This document shows positions 41,001 through 51,189 of a DNA stretch of 64,000 bases, piece by piece. Each line of letters opens with the position of its first letter. Positions within the stretch are counted from its first letter, which is position 1. The notes under the pieces were generated by a model that worked only from the letters and a program-made list of their open reading frames with translations, did no database searches and was not told the DNA's origin. Source of the DNA: Terebella lapidaria (lineage: Eukaryota; Annelida; Polychaeta; Terebellida; Terebellidae); the NCBI GenBank assembly GCA_949152475.1, contig OX424556.1, positions 1,178,001 to 1,242,000 of the forward strand. Direction: 5' to 3'. A program made the position numbers and the translations under genes.

Positions 41001-43589
41001 CAGACTCACTGTGGAGCTGACCACTGGTGGACAGGTCCCCGTCATGAAGCACTCCGGCTGATCTCAGTGCTGACCCCTGGTGTGCCGTGGCTGAGTTACT
41101 GGGATCAGATCCAGACCCCCTGTGGAGCTGACCACTGGTGGACAGGTCCCCGTCATGAAGCACTCCGGCTGATCTCAGTGAACCTGCACATGAATGAATC
41201 CACATACTATCACTTATGTTCACTGATCACTAATGTGACATCAGGGTACCATATGAGGATATTACAGTTAATAATAATGATAATTTATTTTATATAGCGT
41301 AAATCCAGTAAGAAATACTGCTCTAAAAAGAGAAAAACATAAACATGGCATGAGAATATTGAGAATATTTCAGTTGAATGGTTTGTACCTTCAAAATCTT
41401 GAAAAAATGGCGATGTTCGGATTTCATTGCTGAAAACAAATAAACAGAGGAATATGTTCAAACAAGAGAGAGATTAAATAGAAAGAGGCAATGTTGAATT
41501 ACATGCCATCCCTGATAGTTAGACCACGTAGGTGGATGGTTGGACCTAATGGTATGGTGTCTCGGTCGTCACCAAGGGGAGGGGGGTCCTGGTGGTCAAT
41601 TTCCCTCTTACTGGAGTTGTGAAATGCTGTGTACATGTACATGGCGTATAGTACCGGTAATCTCACTCCCGTTGCCGCTTATGGTCGAGCAGGCAATATG
41701 GGCAGTGTCTCTGAATGGGCTGTACAACACATCATTGCTGGCCGAACAGAGTAAAGACATTCTTTAGAGAGCATACACAGGATAATAATAATGATAGTTA
41801 GGAATAGGCAATGTGTGCATATACACTCATATGCACACAATGCCTATTTCCTAAAAAGTGATTTATATAAAGTTTTAACTCCAGACATAGACATCCTGAA
41901 GTTTCCCCCAGTAGCAAAATTTCATATTGATTCAATGACCCAAAACAAAACTAATGTCAAAAAGCGTGTTCAACTGATACATGTACATGAACTTGACTTC
42001 AGTATATTTGTTGGTTTTGATTTGTTTTATTTTGACCCAAGCAAACCATATACATGTATATACAGTACAAATAGATGTAAAAAATATATATAGAGGTTAT
42101 ATGATGGGGTATCGGATATCGGCACATGTATGGACAAGAGTTTGTGGATATCGGCATGAGGCTTTAGCCGAGTGTCCATACATGTGCCGATCAATACCCC
42201 ATCATGTAACCTATTTATTACATGGCATCAGACTGTCATTAGGAAATCCATGGATACAGAACGTCATGACGTTTTGATGCAACCTGTGCTAATATCCGGA
42301 TATCCTGCATTGCTCATCCTACACTTTGTAGTTTCTTACCCATTCCGATATCCGAAACCTGTGCCGATATCCGGATATCGGCACAGTCTCCACCTCCATG
42401 GCTAGTTCTTGTTGTTGTAGGCCTACATGTAGTGGATATTGGCATTGCGTGCTGTATATTTGCTGATTCATATTATGAAAAATCACCTTCAACTGCATCA
42501 ATACACTCTGTGTCCATGTAATAAATATATATATGACAGATATATGGTATGCAGATATATATATATATATATGACAGATATATGGTATGCAGGGATCGAT
42601 CTGGCCTCAACAGATAGTGTGCTCCAGTGGGGGCACCCACTGGTTAATAGAATTTACATTTTTAAACCACATGTATGTGTTTCAGAGTTGGTGCACATAT
42701 ATCCGTTTGCATATACTTTTGAGAACCATTCAGTTTAGTGTTCATGGCGCTGATTCGTGTAAACTTTATGTATTTGTGTAAAATTTATAGAGCGCCTGAG
42801 ACGAAATTCAAGTCTCATTAAAAATCATAACGCTCTCAACGTAACTTGTTATTAGGTACCCGAACTCGGCGTGGGTCATGCAATTACCCCGTCGGAATTT
42901 CATTACCCGAAACCGAGAAAGAATAAAGATATAGTTTTTGTCTCAAAATTTGTGATAAACGCCAGTAAAATCACAAGAATGACAAGAAATTCATCGGGAA
43001 AAAATCGGAAGTAATTTTACGAGATCATGTGATCTCTTTCAAACTTGATAATAAACACAGACGAAACAAATAAGATTTGTCAAAGATCGATGAAGGGCGT
43101 TTAGTGTTACAAATTTCTCCACTAATTCCCTTAAAATTTTGATCTATATCTGCACGGGTTACCCGGGGCGGGTCGGGTCAGACCACACGGGTACCCGGGT
43201 CAGAAATTCTCAACTTGTCCGGGCCCTACTTGTTATCTGTCATCCAAAAACTGTCGTTTATTGTGAATCTTTCCTTTTGCAGCATATTCTACTTAACAAT
43301 CACACAACAGTGTTGCTTGTTCAATAGAATGCATTACACAACACCCGACAACGTTTCATTGTGTGGGCCCAGTCTGAGCGACAGATCCTGGCAACTCATA
43401 TTATCGCCCATACGCCGTGTCTGTGGTGGCTACTCACACCAATTTATTGATGTCACCCAAAACATCCTCTTTGTTTGAACTGGATGTTTCGTCTGAAGTG
43501 GATGCTGTGATTGATGCGATTATTTTTTTGTTAGTTTTTCTTTTAGCAGCTTTTTTGCTTTTGACAACTTTGAACTCGATATCAGACAT
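35060..43589 (-). CDS. SRRD: SRR1-domain protein, 7-exon model
   Basis: SRR1-like proteins are conserved eukaryotic factors linked to circadian control and heme metabolism; the exact activity is unclear. Exons (minus): 43589-43438, 41429-41389, 41183-40630, 40458-40360, 38011-37860, 37718-37673, 37515-37327. All have GT/AG borders and agreeing phases, total 1233 nt, 410 aa to the first in-frame stop. Seen in order: a basic N-terminus (MSDIEFKVVKSKKAAKRKTN), an Asn/Ser-rich linker, a helix with SPFFQDF, a tandem-repeat insert, then the SRR1 domain with VCYGIGKFASDLIARYQLAF, FDPVLSSVE, TLFFMPHCGRALYNNLLWAN, LVILGNSF and DVFNNLSLH. The SRR1 signature is unmistakable. The C-terminus is disturbed by a repeat array. 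Confidence 0.88.
35063..37445 (-). repeat. 98-bp array made of the SRRD last exon
   Basis: About 24 copies of a 98-bp unit, each a copy of the last coding stretch (SRVRAEFWTDRPE...TADVADIVTSGS), in minus orientation. Higher-order blocks of several units are repeated (for example 35460-35760 and 35760-36050). As 98 is not a multiple of three, reading out of the first copy hits TGA at 37329-37327. The far copy alone keeps what looks like the original end, SGSRDILV and TAG at 35062-35060. Everything between is probably now 3' UTR. Confidence 0.93.
37327..38011 (-). CDS. SRRD: SRRD exons 5-7
   Basis: Exon 5 (38011-37860) carries the SRR1 core PTLFFMPHCGRALYNNLLWA and NLVILGNSFSHMQL. Exon 6 (37718-37673) is a 46-bp microexon, TPNRILASEAAYVLK. 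Exon 7 (37515-) encodes LIPHMTEIGIKNNF, HDDVFNNLSLHVPDL and then the unit that is expanded in tandem. Compared with the copy at the far end of the array, the copy that is actually read has TDCPEPRY instead of TDRPEVRY and ends in STFLT instead of SRDILV. Confidence 0.88.
38036..40350 (-). repeat. 43-bp minisatellite filling SRRD intron 4
   Basis: About 38 copies of a 43-bp unit with 'gtagtagtattgtacgctga' and 'tgccagtcggtaacaactct'. On the coding strand it starts about 10 nt after the exon 4 donor (GAG|GTTAGT). It decays into the exon 5 acceptor: the last 'GTACAATAC...AGTTGTT...CAG' lines up with a unit. So essentially the whole intron is array. It is broken by the insertion at 38223-38901. 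Confidence 0.95.
38223..38901. mobile_element. hAT-like non-autonomous element inserted in the SRRD array
   Basis: Terminal inverted repeats CAGGGCTCCCGGTAG / CTATCGGGAGCCCTG, about 680 bp, no transposase. The octamer TGTACGCT borders the left end and, if the last TG is shared, the right end; at least TACGCT is duplicated. TIR type and 6-8 bp target duplication suit hAT. It splits a 43-bp unit cleanly, so it came after the array had expanded. Confidence 0.85.
40360..41183 (-). CDS. SRRD: SRRD exons 3-4, with an in-frame 37-aa repeat
   Basis: Exon 3 (41183-40630, 184 codons) starts after acceptor 'catgtgcag'. It holds four near-identical 111-bp units (37 aa each, with RSAGVLHDGDLSTSG and SGSDPSNSATAHQG), then APQQLVCYGIGKFASD, the first SRR1 block. 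Exon 4 (40458-40360, 33 codons) gives DACYVFDPVLSSVERD. The repeat lies between the N-terminal helix and the SRR1 domain, where other SRR1 proteins have a short variable linker, so it is tolerated as a disordered insert. The plus-strand open frame over this region is antisense to it and not a gene. Confidence 0.87.
41184..41388 (-). other. SRRD intron 2
   Basis: Short intron between the 41-bp exon 2 (41429-41389, NEIRTSPFFQDFE) and exon 3. Confidence 0.7.
41430..43437 (-). other. SRRD intron 1 with several hairpins
   Basis: No further exon is needed by phase. It contains a hairpin at 41798-41854 (arms of about 25 bp), a long inverted repeat at 42095-42211 ('ggttatatgatggggtatcg' and its imperfect complement), a perfect 28-bp palindrome at 42359-42386 (GATATCCGGATATC core), an (AT)n region with a duplicated 'gacagatatatggtatgcag' (42530-42592), and a stretch with repeated 'gggtacccgggtc' wording near 43150-43200. 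Confidence 0.6.
43438..43589 (-). CDS. SRRD: SRRD exon 1, start codon
   Basis: ATG at 43589-43587, 50 codons plus two bases, donor GGT|GTGAGT. It encodes a Lys/Arg-rich N-terminus, then a Ser/Thr-rich stretch and EDVLGDINKL. Joining GT to C of exon 2 gives V, and the helix DINKLVNEIRTSPFF. The basic N-terminus is typical for SRR1 proteins and could act in nuclear import. I chose this ATG because it is the only one in the exon before the basic block. Confidence 0.75.
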
Positions 43590-43669
43590 GTTCGCTAGGT
43601 GGCACTGGTGGCTCTTTTGTAGAACAATATCAATCGATAGATGGCGCCATCACTTCTAGCGTCAGGGTA

Positions 43670-45070
43670 CCGTATAATCGCGCATATAAGGACACTGTCC
43701 TTATATTCGAGCTTGTCCTTATATTCGAATATAAGAACATGTCCTTATATCCGAGAAGGTTTACCTTTTTCGTGCCATAAAGCAATATTCGTTTATAAGG
43801 ACACCCATGTCCTTATATTCGAGACACTTAGGTTTTGGCGCCCAAAATGCAAAGGTGTCCCGAATAAAAGTACACCCATACACGTGCTATCACGTACCGC
43901 CAGGCTTACGACCACTGTCGGAAATATATATAAACGAGGTTATTGGGGGCTCATTGGAAATAGTCCTCCAATACCTACCTGAGTCAACATATATAATGTC
44001 ACTTGACATCAGTGGTGGTTTTAAATGGTCTAGGCTACTTGCACACAAAGGTTTATGTGGCTATTATTTGATTGAGCTTACCATGTTCTTATATACGGTT
44101 TATTGGGGGTGTCCTCATATTCGAATATAAGAACATGTTCCTATATTCGAGACACTTTGTTTTTTTCGCGAGAGCCCCAAAACGCAATATTCCGAATATA
44201 AGAACATGTCCTTATATTCGAGCCTGTCCTTATATTCGAATATAAGAACATGTCCCTATATTCGAGAAGGTTTACTTTTTTGCTTTCGTGCCATAAAGCA
44301 ATATACGTTTATAAGGACACCCATGTCCTCATATTCGAGACACGTGCACGTGCTACATGCTTGCACGTGCTGCATGCTGCCAATAATATACATGTACACG
44401 AGGTTATTGGGGGCTCATTCAAAATAGGCCTACACATACATAGGCCTGTCATCATGGCTGATCATGATTATGGTGCATACATGCACGTGGAATCTTTTAA
44501 TGACTTGATGGTAGTTGGGGCTGAAGAAGTTGTCGGCACTGAGGACCACGGCTACGGAGAACACGGGGTGGGTGATGCAGACGGCGGCCATGGTGATGGT
44601 AACGGACAGGTCGGGGCAGGTGGTGGTAGCGGACTGGACGGGGCTGGTGAAGCAGAGGGCGGCCATGATGATGGTAATGCACTTGCTGCTAAAGCCAGAA
44701 AACGACTCAAATACTTTGACATCCATTCTGCGTAACGTCGTTACCAGTAAAGCAATCACTTTGAAATGAGAATGGTACCGAACTGAATCCAACAGGACCG
44801 CATTGTATAATTATTCATATCTCCAATACCTACCTAAGCCAACACATATAATGTAATTTAACATCAGTGTTGGTTATGACTTGTCTGGCCTAGTTGCACA
44901 CGAAGGTTAATGTGGCTAATATTTGATTTAGCCTACCATGTTCTTATATGCGGGTATTGGGGGTGTCCTTATATTCGAAAATAAGAACATGTCCCTATAT
45001 TCGAGACACTTTGGTTTTTTAGTGAGAGCCCCAAAACGCAATATTCCGGATATAAGAACATGTCCTTATA
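43670..45070. repeat. Repeat block with 'ccttatattcgaatataag' palindromes and ~250-bp direct repeats
   Basis: Many near-copies of TCCTTATATTCGAATATAAG (self-complementary) with ACATG spacers. A stretch of about 250 bp at 43971-44221 is repeated in direct orientation with some divergence at 44820-45069, starting 'ctccaatacctacct'. The 0.6 kb between them holds the ORF at 44454-44735. The arrangement suggests a mobile element of unknown class. Confidence 0.75.
44454..44735 (+). CDS. Small Gly/Asp/His-rich ORF inside a repeat block
   Basis: 93 codons from ATG (MADHDYGAYMHVESFNDLM...) with a Gly/Asp-rich low-complexity middle (GEHGVGDADGGHGDGNG) and a basic end AKARKRLKYFDIHSA. I do not recognise a family. 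The final R-K-R-x-x-Y-D-I resembles the start of the helix-turn-helix of pogo/Tigger-type transposases, which is only a weak hint. Its place between direct repeats with palindromes supports a transposon origin. It could also be chance coding in a repeat, or a first exon. Confidence 0.3.
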   Translation: MADHDYGAYMHVESFNDLMVVGAEEVVGTEDHGYGEHGVGDADGGHGDGNGQVGAGGGSGLDGAGEAEGGHDDGNALAAKARKRLKYFDIHSA

Positions 45071-45247
45071 TAGGGTCTGTAAGTCTCGTGCCGTCACGGT
45101 GTGATTCTGGGGACCAACAAACATACACCTTTTGTGTTACCTGAGTAGTTTGAGTTATAGCTGGAGTTCTACTCATACTAAAGCAAAGGTGTATGTTTGT
45201 TGGTCCCCAGAATCACACCGTGACGGCACGAGACTTACAGACCCTAT
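45070..45247. mobile_element. Foldback/MITE element with 63-bp inverted arms
   Basis: Arms 45070-45132 and 45185-45247 are almost exact inverse complements ('tagggtctgtaagtctcgtg' ... 'cacgagacttacagacccta'), with a 52-bp loop. TA bases at both ends may be the target duplication. Confidence 0.9.
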
Positions 45248-45338
45248 TGTTGTGCGAATGCTTGGTTGGTGCTGCCCCCTGGCGAATGGACCGCTAGTAT
45301 GTAGCTGGAGCTGCCCCCTAGTGAGTTGACTACAGCTT

Positions 45339-45648
45339 CCCTGTCCCAGGGGCGGATCCAGGAAGATGTTTTAGGGGGGGCCCAGGCAGATATGGCAATA
45401 CTGACTAGAGCGATCGAGCGAAGCTAGAGATCATTCCGGTCTGGGGTTCCGGGGGGGGGGGGGGGGGGGGCGCCGCGAGCCCCCGGGAAAAAAATGGAAA
45501 TTTATAGTTTTTATAGCACTTCTGGTGTGTATATTAGGGGTTCTTTGGAGTTCATAATGGAGAAATAGTTATTAAAAAAATTTTTTCAGGGGTCTAGGGG
45601 GGACACGGGCCCCATAGGCCACCCCCTAAATCCGCCCCTGCCCTGTCC
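45339..45648. mobile_element. hAT MITE, 294 bp, with perfect 8-bp target duplication
   Basis: The element 45347-45640 starts CAGGGGCGGATCCAGGAAG and ends TAAATCCGCCCCTG. It is flanked on both sides by CCCTGTCC (45339-45346 and 45641-45648). The CAGGGG terminus and 8-bp duplication define hAT. It has an internal run of about 22 G (near 45450-45470). No coding capacity. Confidence 0.95.
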
Positions 45649-47333
45649 GTCAAGTGCTGCCGCCTGTCGTTCCAAGTACGAACACGAAGGAGCCCGCGAG
45701 ATTTGGGGGCAGACATCAAGAAAATTGCATGTGAAATGTGAAATTATTGTCAATTCCCAATCTTTTGTCAGTTATCATGGCATGGGCATTGGCACCGCAC
45801 ACAGGTGACCTTAACCGTCCGAAAGCCGGACAATGTCATACAGATGAACCGCCAACATCAATCTGCACATCAATCCGGAAGCTATCTCCGCAGCCACAGT
45901 CAGATAATGCTTTGTGCACGATGCACCTCTCACCGTGAGCGGAACTGTCACAGTTCGAACCAGCCCCGGCTTAACAGGAGGTTGTTTCAAGTCCATGGGA
46001 TAGCCAGCAGATCTGTAGAAGTGGTCTGGTCAGTGCAGGCATTGGGTTTTCTACACCAGACAACAGTCCACAAGATACAAATAGGGTTGCCGGACGACTG
46101 GAGCATGAGAAACTGTTAGAGGGGTAATGCATGATTTTGGCATTATGTCGCAAAGTTCCGGACCACTTGTGCCCGTGAATATGTGTGTGGAAATGTACAG
46201 AAACGCCTGAAATCCTTCTCTAGTGTGATACAAATCGCACATCTGCACGAACATACAATGTATTGTAAATACATGTACCAATCAAGCAGAACAGATATCA
46301 AGTTCACATCTGCACAAGCGGTACAATAATCCACTCCTACAGCAATGTCGCATGCGCCTCTCAACGCCACTGTAAGAGACCAGATGGGTCCAAAGGCTAT
46401 GGAGAGCACCAATGGCGAATCCTGGTGACCTTTGTTAGACAAATCGGTCAGGAAAACCTACCATTTGGCAAATCTGCCCAGTTTAGCTCGCAGACAGTAA
46501 TAGCACAGGTAGTCTCGCTTCTGCTGGATGGCGAACTTATCCAGGGGCACTCACACGAAGCCATTGGCGTTCACCAAATGCCACGTACTCAAAGCCCCAT
46601 TGCAGTAACAGGCCAGTTTCTGCCGCAGTTGGATAGATGGTAGAGGTTTCAACCGATGACTGGTAGTCCATCCAGACGTACAGACGTGTTTGCAAAGGCC
46701 GCCAGCATATTGAGAACGGATCGTTGAATCAATCGAATTGTCCATCATACTGAGGCCTGTATGGGGTAGTTCGTAACTTGGTACTACCACAACTTCCACA
46801 TACAACCTTCAGTTGCTTCGTGGCCAGTTGTTCGTTGTTCGTTGTTGTGGCCAGTAGGATTGTTCTTTTGTCTGTGCATTCGGTTTCACTTTGGTGACGG
46901 TTGCGCTCCCATTTGGGAGCTGAGCTAGGCTGAGTTGGAAGCAGTGAAGAGAACAACTCGTCCATAGATAAACTGCTACAGCTGTGCTGCATTCCCACAT
47001 CGAATGCAGGGTGGTTCCGTCACTACCGCCTCGTCCTAGCCAAGGGGTGGTAATCCGGTGGTCGGGCCGCCACCATTGTTCCCAAAAGGGGTGACCTGTA
47101 ATTTCCACAGAAGGTCCAACTCAGAGTTTAAATCAGAATTTGTATTGCACCTGAACGAGATCTCTCTGGCACAGTTCGAATGCTTGCAATTATATTGCTT
47201 ACTGGTATAGTGCATGATATGCATGTCATACTCTTGGTGATTGAATCAGTCACCGCAGCACAAAGCCATTGGCTCATTGTAGTTCAGCAACCACCAGATC
47301 GAACTGTGATCATTCCACAACCAGAAGTACCAT
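45649..47333 (-). pseudogene. Ty3/gypsy remnant with integrase core
   Basis: The minus strand at about 46730-46790 reads STKLRTTPYRPQYDGQFD, a Ty3/gypsy integrase hallmark (TPYxPQxDG), followed after shifts by the downstream integrase wording (SIQLRQKLACYCNGAL region). Further minus-strand frames up to 47110 are short and broken. It is a dead element with many lesions. The right part ends in 'gttcagcaaccaccagatcg', also seen beside the relic at 28440, so the two may be one family. Confidence 0.65.
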
Positions 47334-48416
47334 CTAAAAGCCCAGTCCCACTGTCGCGAATCGGGGCTGCGAATTAATACGAACGAATATTCGTAGCACA
47401 TCGCGCATCATCGTATTGGTTCTCAGTGCATCTCATCAATTCGTTGACACATTCGTATCACATCGGCATCATTCGCACAGAAACGCAGATCAATGGCAGA
47501 CCACTACGAATTTTTTGAACTGTTGAAAAAATTCGTATTGGTCCTGCGAACTGAATGTTCCTGAAAATCGTTCTCACTAATTCGCGGTTGTCGTTGAACT
47601 TCGTGTCAATTCCTTTCCGTTTGTGTCTCATCGTTTCACATTCCTATCAGATCGCCGCGAATTCGCATTGGTTCGTGTTGCTTTACAGACAAGGGCGGTT
47701 TTATTATGTCTATATGCAACTAGTAAATGTATAAAATACTACATATCACGATTGGGTGGCCAGTGAAATTGTTATTTCTTGAATGTACGTCCATTGGCAT
47801 ACACATTTTCCCGATCATATGCCCGGAGCCTAATTACAGGGATCTGGGGCAGCTGATAGAGTTTGAGAGGTGTACATATGTATATGTTCCTGATATGACA
47901 GTTGTGGCTCTTCTAGTTCGTACTCAGAGTTTACACCTTGTCAGAAGAGGAAGAGTTAAGTCATATGTCTTCCTTCAGAATTCCTTCTGAAGTCTTCCTT
48001 CAGAATGTTCCCTTTCGATGCTTTTGGCATGTTTGATCTTGAGGGTCTTAAATTTGTACCACAAATTTCTACGATATTTATTCTATCGTGGCCAATCGTA
48101 CTCCGACGTAATGATTCCCATTGATTCGTATCATTTCCTATTGGTTCGCACTAGTTCTCATGACGTTCGTTTCGTTTCTTAGTGCATCCGTATTGATTCC
48201 CCATCATTACCTTACTGTTTCGTATTAGACTTTATTGTGTGCCATATGTTCGTGGTCATGTCTCATTGATTATTAGTCATTTGCGCTTATCATCGTAATA
48301 CATCTCATTAGCTCTGTTTTGAGCTACAAAAATTACACCGTTCGCTTGCGATTTCAGCCTCACAGATTCGCATTAATTCGCTGGAATCATTCGCAACTGT
48401 GGGACTGGGCTTTTAG
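47334..48416. mobile_element. 1.08-kb element with ~30-bp terminal inverted repeats
   Basis: The ends read CTAAAAGCCCAGTCCCAC(T/A)GT...CGCGAAT and its inverse complement, after which similarity continues loosely ('cgaattaat'). The interior is rich in 'attcgtat'/'gattcg' words and has no protein frame. It cuts into the Ty3/gypsy region. I could not define a target duplication. Non-autonomous, superfamily unassigned. Confidence 0.85.
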
Positions 48417-51130
48417 CAGGTAATGCCAGAAACACTTGGTCAAAGTCACCACCACCAAGTGCTCGCATTGGGTTGTGCTATAGTTCATTTGAGAGCGGCT
48501 TGAAGCATAAACTTGTGTGGCTCTGAGGCCTAGCCTAGCTACAAGAAGTAGTCCTCCAGGTCAACGTTGTTACCGTCGAATTGCTTACATCACTCAAAAT
48601 GGTCAGACCGGTAAAATATTTGTTAAACATTCTGTACAAAGTATTCGATATTCGAATTGGCCAAAACCATCATCCACAACTTTAGGGGTGATGGGTCAAT
48701 ACCCATCGCCAGCACCGGGTTGACCAGCGGGAGCTGACCCACAGCCTGTCCGGCTTGGGTTTCTGTACAGTGTTTCTGCCATCACCATGAACATCATCAG
48801 GCTGGGACAAAGTCCAGCCGACATGAGGGAGGGGGGGGGGGGGGGGGGCAATGACTGCGTTCTGTATTAGTGTTTTGTTCATGTCCAACAGGTCCTCTGA
48901 AGGTCGCAGTCATTCTGGGGAGGGTAGTATGCTTTGACATCCTGTTGCTTACTATAGTTTTGTAGGCGACAGGCCACGTTTGTAGCGGCCGTACAGAGCC
49001 AACTCACCCAAAGTGTGACTCAGGCGGTTGACTTCATCTGTGGCTATGGTCTGGGAAGGTGAACTCACGTGATTGCATTGGTAGACCGTACATCGCAGGA
49101 ATCTGGTCTACTCCCAAGAGTGTTGCAGGCAAAATCTTATGCCAGGCCCCCGCAAAACACCAGACGAATATCCCGGTTGCTGCGAAAGTACCTCTGGCAT
49201 AATGGGAGCTCGGAGTCCATTTCCGAACCATCCAGTGGCACCTATCCATATACGAGTGAGATGACAGGGAAAAATCCTTGGCATGGGGTATGTCTGGAGG
49301 AGGTTCCAGGTGGTCGGCCGTACAGAGCCAACTCACCCAAAGTGCGACTCAGGCGGTCGGCTTCCTCTGGACGAGGTTTCAAGTGGACCTTGTCAGTCCT
49401 TCTGTGCTTGGAAAGGTGGTCGTTGCCATCAGTCATTATCTGCAGTAGACTTTAGTCTTGAGCATACGGCTGGTATGCGGTAGGTTGCACTGCGTCCTTG
49501 GGAGATCATTGCCCTAACTGAACGCCATATCTACATGATGAAGATGGACAAACTGGTTGCGTCAGACACGATTTCAGCCTCAGCTCTGTATTACGAGCAT
49601 ATAGAGTCCCAAAGGAGGAATCAATTTGTGACCTCGAGCTTGATCTGAGTCAACTCTTAGTGATCAAACTCTCGAATATAAGCAAAATAATTCAAGACAT
49701 AGCTTAGTCTTACACTGTCCGTTGGGGGATCTTGATGACTACAGTAGTACATGTATCGGTTCTACTTCACACGTTAGGTCATTTTTGCGTAAAGTCAACC
49801 TCTTTTAGGTGGGACATATTGTTTTTAATCTGTTCACATTCAAAACATCACACCGATTTGATATATAATTACCAGTGACGTTTAGTTTGGGTGCAAACTA
49901 GGAATAAATGTATCATCAATCATGAATAAACAAACGACGAATGTGAATTTTGTATTGACATATTGCTGCTCGTGGGCGACCGATCTCCGTCTCACGGCTC
50001 TGATATCACACTGGTTCCTCAGACGAATCAACATTTCACATGAGCTATCCACCGAACAGCCTATAGCGTGGGTCTGTTCGATCGAAATCACTCACTTGTT
50101 ACTGCCCACAACACAACAGCCAGCAAATTACCGGTGCGATTTCAGGGTGTTTTGACGCCATTAGCACACTGCAATAAAGCGTTGGTCGAGGTGGTCTTGC
50201 GACATGACAACCGTATTTATGTTCGCACTCTGGGAGTGAGCGGATCCGGTGCACAGAAGTCGAGAGTGCCGTGATCAGGCCGTGATCATTTCACTTGCGT
50301 GAGTAGGAATATCGAATACTTTGTACAAAATGTTGAACACACATCTTACCGGTGTGTTTTGATCATGATTCATAAGGCGTATGTGATAAAAAAAAAATAC
50401 CGGATTGACGCTGTTTGCTACTATTGTCATGATTAAATATCGATATACAAGAAACCGTGATTTAAAACCATAAATGTTGTCGAGTTTTCCGAACAACTGG
50501 ATTTAAAGAGTTCACGACCTTAATCCATGATGATACATTGGACACACAAGTCGGTCTACTGAATGCAACGGTCTGGTTACCAATTCAATAGATCTGCAGG
50601 GTGCCTTGTTCAGTGGAAACCTGATACCCGGTCAACTGGTCTTTTCGTTTGTTTGATCATACGATCGATCGATAGTGTCTTAGCTACCGCCACTGTTCTG
50701 TCAGAACCAAGTCTGACACCAGTTGTCCCCACGCAATCCTATACTGAATGGTAGATTGACATAATATCGTATTAACGACCGTATAGCTACTGGTTATAAG
50801 AGTCTTATCGAACTCTAGATCGGTAATTGGCAATACCACTGACACGACTAAAAAACCAATACGTGTCTGAAAACGTGTGCAAACATTAAACACGATCACT
50901 GCTTGGACACTTTGACGCTAAGCAAGTAAACTACACCGCTTCGGATATAAATAAATACAATAAACTCAATTCAGATGGGAAAGTTATATGATACGCTGGA
51001 TTACCGTAACCCAGGTTGATTATCTCATACTTTGTTCGAAAGGTAGGCTGAATTGTGTTATTTTTTAAAACTGTTTGTTCAGTTTTATAGTTGCTTCTTC
51101 GCATCTGTTCATCATTATTTTTCACCATTT

Positions 51131-51171
<41 letters not shown>

Positions 51172-51189
51172 GTTGAATGACGACGTAGA
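48417..51189. other. Intergenic DNA with retroelement-like debris
   Basis: A G-run lies at 48830-48848. A 36-bp direct repeat ('gtacagagccaactcaccca' core) occurs at 48994-49030 and 49319-49354. Minus-strand frames near 49034-49436 look like decayed retroelement coding, but I recognise no domain. A decayed copy of the dispersed repeat is at about 49590-49650. 51132-51172 is an (ATT)n microsatellite, just before the next gene. Confidence 0.45.
51132..51172. repeat. (ATT)n microsatellite
   Basis: About 13 ATT units, ending 18 bp before the start codon at 51190, so it is probably in the promoter or leader of the next gene. Confidence 0.95.

Noticed and set aside
40689..41297. 202-codon plus-strand frame (Trp-rich repeat)
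   Set aside because: Antisense to SRRD exon 3, whose minus-strand frame continues into the SRR1 domain with proper splice sites.
49034..49436. Possible coding gene on the minus strand
   Set aside because: No domain recognised, frames broken, and the region has retroelement-like direct repeats; kept only as debris.
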